This document shows, in pieces, positions 62,267-64,000 of a stretch of 64,000 bases of DNA. The position numbers were made by a program, and so were the translations under genes. The stretch spans positions 62,001 through 126,000 of the forward strand of contig NZ_SCMB01000004.1 of assembly GCF_014323605.1 (NCBI RefSeq), in the 5' to 3' direction. The notes under the pieces were generated by a model. The model ran no database searches and was not told where the DNA came from. It saw only the letters and a program-made list of their open reading frames with translations. Position 1 is the first letter of the stretch, and each line of letters starts with the position of its first letter. This stretch comes from Lactobacillus kimbladii (GTDB taxonomy: Bacteria > Bacillota > Bacilli > Lactobacillales > Lactobacillaceae).

Positions 62267-63121
62267 TTACAATTTTTGTGCAACTACTGAAAAAGTCAAT
62301 GGAATCTGTGGTGAATCAGCTGGAAGTACCCAACCTTCTTGGCTTTTATCATAGATTAGTGATGGCAAGGACTTCCAATCACTAATTTTATGCTCTCCTA
62401 CGTTTTTAATGGTTAAACCAGCAGCAATTAATGAATTAATAATTTCTGCAAAATCATGAGCCCAATTATGGTTTGTCTGATGCTTTATTTTGCCATTAGA
62501 GTTTGGTGTGTATGAAGCATCTGATTGATAAGTAATCTCAGTGCCGCTAAAGTAACCCAGCTTAATTTCTAACCCGGCATTATCGAGTGCAAATAACAAA
62601 GGGTGATTGTCACGAATCATGAATATTCCACCAGGAGCAAGGAGTTGACCAATAGATTTTGCCCATGATTTTAATTCTGGCAGCCAAGTAATTGTACCTG
62701 CGCTAGTCACAATTATGTCGAATTGTCCTAATTTTTCCGGCATAGCTTTTGCGGCATAGCGAGCGTCGCCTTCAACGTAGGTAATTGAAGTATTAGCCTC
62801 TTGGGACAATTTGCGTGCATACTTTAATGCAGCAGGTGAAAAGTCCAGGCCGTAAACGTCTTTAGCTCCTAGGCGCGCCCAACTGAGCGTATCATCTCCA
62901 ATATGGCATTGCAAATGAAGTAGTCGCTTATTTTCAACTGAATTATGAGTCAAAAATGGTCTGAGTACGTCTAAATCACGTTTAACAGTTGTAGTTATAG
63001 CATTTTTGTCTTTAGCAAACTGAGTAAGATCGCCATAACCACCATTTGCATGTACATCAGCGCGATCATTCCAGTTATTCAAGTTGTCAGCAACGTCAGA
63101 CATATCATTTTTTGATTTCAT
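62267..63121 (-). CDS. SAM-dependent methyltransferase (class I)
   Basis: The start is set at 63121 (MKSKNDMSDVADNL), because AGGAG lies upstream. An ATG at 63148 overlaps the stop of the preceding gene but lacks a ribosome binding site. The 284 aa protein has the class I motifs LLHLQCHIGDDTLSWARLGA (motif I), VYGLDFSPAALKYAR (motif II), YVEGDARYAA and FDIIVTSAGTITWLPEL. The substrate is unknown. It is coupled to the histidine-phosphatase gene upstream. Confidence 0.85.
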   Translation of the reverse strand: MKSKNDMSDVADNLNNWNDRADVHANGGYGDLTQFAKDKNAITTTVKRDLDVLRPFLTHNSVENKRLLHLQCHIGDDTLSWARLGAKDVYGLDFSPAALKYARKLSQEANTSITYVEGDARYAAKAMPEKLGQFDIIVTSAGTITWLPELKSWAKSIGQLLAPGGIFMIRDNHPLLFALDNAGLEIKLGYFSGTEITYQSDASYTPNSNGKIKHQTNHNWAHDFAEIINSLIAAGLTIKNVGEHKISDWKSLPSLIYDKSQEGWVLPADSPQIPLTFSVVAQKL

Positions 63122-63147
63122 AAAATGTTCTCCTGTTAATTGAGGCA

Positions 63148-63792
63148 TCAGAGCTTTAATTTGTCATATGAAACAACTTTTTTCTCTTGCTCTGTCATAT
63201 TCATCACTGTAATTGAAGCATTACGAGGTCGTTCTTTAATATCAAAATCGCTGTAACGATCGGCAATACTATGGATGGTAAAACCATGAGTTACGAGCAA
63301 AATATTTTCAGCCCCATCTAATTGACCGATTAATTTAAATCCCTTATTTATTCTATCCCAATATTCTTTTGCATTCTCTGCATCGTGAAAAGGATCGGCT
63401 TCTTTAATCCAGTCCTTAACAGTGTCTAATGATTCATTTTTGAGCATTTCAGCATGGCTTTTATAACCGTGAGGACCACTGATCATTTGCCAAGCAGCAT
63501 CTGAATCCATACCCTCAAAATAGCCGTAAAAATGTTCACGGAAAAAGGGAGTTGCGATATGTTGAATTTCATCACGGTTAACATTGTGTTTAATGATGAT
63601 ATCACAAGTGTCGCTGGCTCTTTTCATATCACTTGATAATGCAATGTCAAAAGGCACATCTTTTAAAGCTTCACCAACTTGGTCAGCACCTGCTATTCCT
63701 TTTTCTGTTAGTGGCGTATCACACCAGCCTTGCATTTTGTTATAGCGGTTAATAAAAGTTTCACCGTGACGCACTATATATATTCTTTTCAT
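63148..63792 (-). CDS. Histidine phosphatase (phosphoglycerate-mutase-like)
   Basis: The start is the ATG at 63792 (MKRIYIVRHGETFINRYNKM), with GAGGAG upstream. The frame to 63804 only adds the ribosome binding site. The 214 aa protein has the RHGET catalytic motif, SSDMKRASDTCDI and the second catalytic His in LLVTHGFTIHSI, with the acid in FFREHFYGYFEG. It lacks the long inserts of metabolic dPGM, so a phosphatase role on a small phosphate ester is more likely than glycolytic mutase. Confidence 0.88.
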   Translation of the reverse strand: MKRIYIVRHGETFINRYNKMQGWCDTPLTEKGIAGADQVGEALKDVPFDIALSSDMKRASDTCDIIIKHNVNRDEIQHIATPFFREHFYGYFEGMDSDAAWQMISGPHGYKSHAEMLKNESLDTVKDWIKEADPFHDAENAKEYWDRINKGFKLIGQLDGAENILLVTHGFTIHSIADRYSDFDIKERPRNASITVMNMTEQEKKVVSYDKLKL

Positions 63793-63815
63793 TTTACTCC
63801 TCACAAATCTAATAT

Positions 63816-64000
63816 TTATTCCTTGTATAATTTTTGGACACGCTCAACATCGACCGGTTCAATTGGATACAAAGAACCGGTAGGATACATTACAGACACC
63901 CCATCATTATGTTTTAGTCCGATTGCATGTCCCAATTCATGTTCTACAGTATTTAAAATACGTTGGTAAGTATAACTATATGGTGAAAAATTTTGTAAAT
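63816..64000 (-). CDS. C-terminus of a matrixin-like zinc metalloprotease (partial)
   Basis: An open frame enters at the right window edge and ends at 63816 (61 codons visible). It contains TVEHELGHAIGLKHND, the HExxHxxGxxH zinc-binding motif of metzincins, followed by VMYPTG (Met-turn) and DVERVQKLY as in matrixins (M10). The N-terminus, and thus any signal peptide, is outside the window. It lies 23 bases upstream of the histidine-phosphatase gene on the same strand, so cotranscription is likely. Confidence 0.8.
   Translation of the reverse strand, partial: LQNFSPYSYTYQRILNTVEHELGHAIGLKHNDGVSVMYPTGSLYPIEPVDVERVQKLYKE

Noticed and set aside
63730-63969. Plus-strand ORF at the right end
   Set aside because: It is antisense to the matrixin-like zinc motif and the histidine phosphatase start, which are clearly coding on the minus strand.
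1-64000. CRISPR arrays, tRNA/rRNA genes, prophage or attachment sites
   Set aside because: No regularly spaced repeats, cloverleaf-encoding stretches, integrase or phage structural genes were recognised on reading the window.

Overview
This AT-rich 64 kb window looks like a chromosome segment of a Lactobacillus in the strict sense (delbrueckii / acidophilus / helveticus group). The evidence is secreted proteins with C-terminal SLAP-type domains, an Apf-like surface protein, a helveticin J-type class III bacteriocin, PepN, a lysine riboswitch and an Asn T-box, several Rgg regulators, and coding regions packed with strong GGAGG ribosome binding sites. No rRNA, tRNA, CRISPR array or prophage was seen. 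The species was not determined.

Layout. 1-16 kb: partial SLAP protein, RarA, small membrane proteins, an alpha/beta hydrolase, an amino-acid ABC transporter under a lysine riboswitch, DNA repair and housekeeping genes (3-methyladenine glycosylase, DUF488, TerC, sirtuin), AsnA under an Asn T-box, a MazG-like protein, a nitroreductase, and a DUF915 hydrolase with cardiolipin synthase. 16-34 kb: RNase H, DUF1002 protein, glycosyltransferase, hydrolases, PRPP synthetase, two TetR-type regulators each next to a probable target, a CAP-domain surface protein, a helveticin-like protein, D-Ala-D-Ala ligase, a YibE/F pair, an SDR, an Apf-like protein and a SLAP protein. 34-40 kb: PepN, L,D-transpeptidase, a GalT/HIT-like protein and an ECF S component.

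40-55.6 kb is the accessory core. A BceAB-type ABC transporter (one ATPase, two tandem paralogous permeases) is separated from a third, N-terminally short permease paralogue by an island of about 9 kb. The island carries three Rgg-type regulators, an intact and a deleted MFS transporter, an ABC exporter preceded by a small-peptide ORF, a frame-disrupted secreted bacteriocin-like gene with an immunity-like membrane protein gene, an IS remnant and a secreted-protein pseudogene. A shared palindrome (TGTCATATTTGACA type) lies in the Rgg promoter regions and recurs inside the terminators of two rgg genes. This suggests a duplicated and partly decaying peptide-signalling / antimicrobial regulon.

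55.7-62.2 kb is a complete branched-chain amino-acid ABC transporter (livJ-H-M-G-F) followed by a second paralogous livJ. Each livJ is preceded by its own homologous 29-codon leader peptide (unannotated, three consecutive Leu TTG codons) and a set of mutually exclusive RNA pairings ending in a terminator. This is a duplicated leader-peptide attenuation system. The window ends with a methyltransferase, a histidine phosphatase and the C-terminus of a matrixin-like zinc protease.

The two strongest candidates for something undescribed are the paired liv leader-peptide switches and the Rgg-box regulon.
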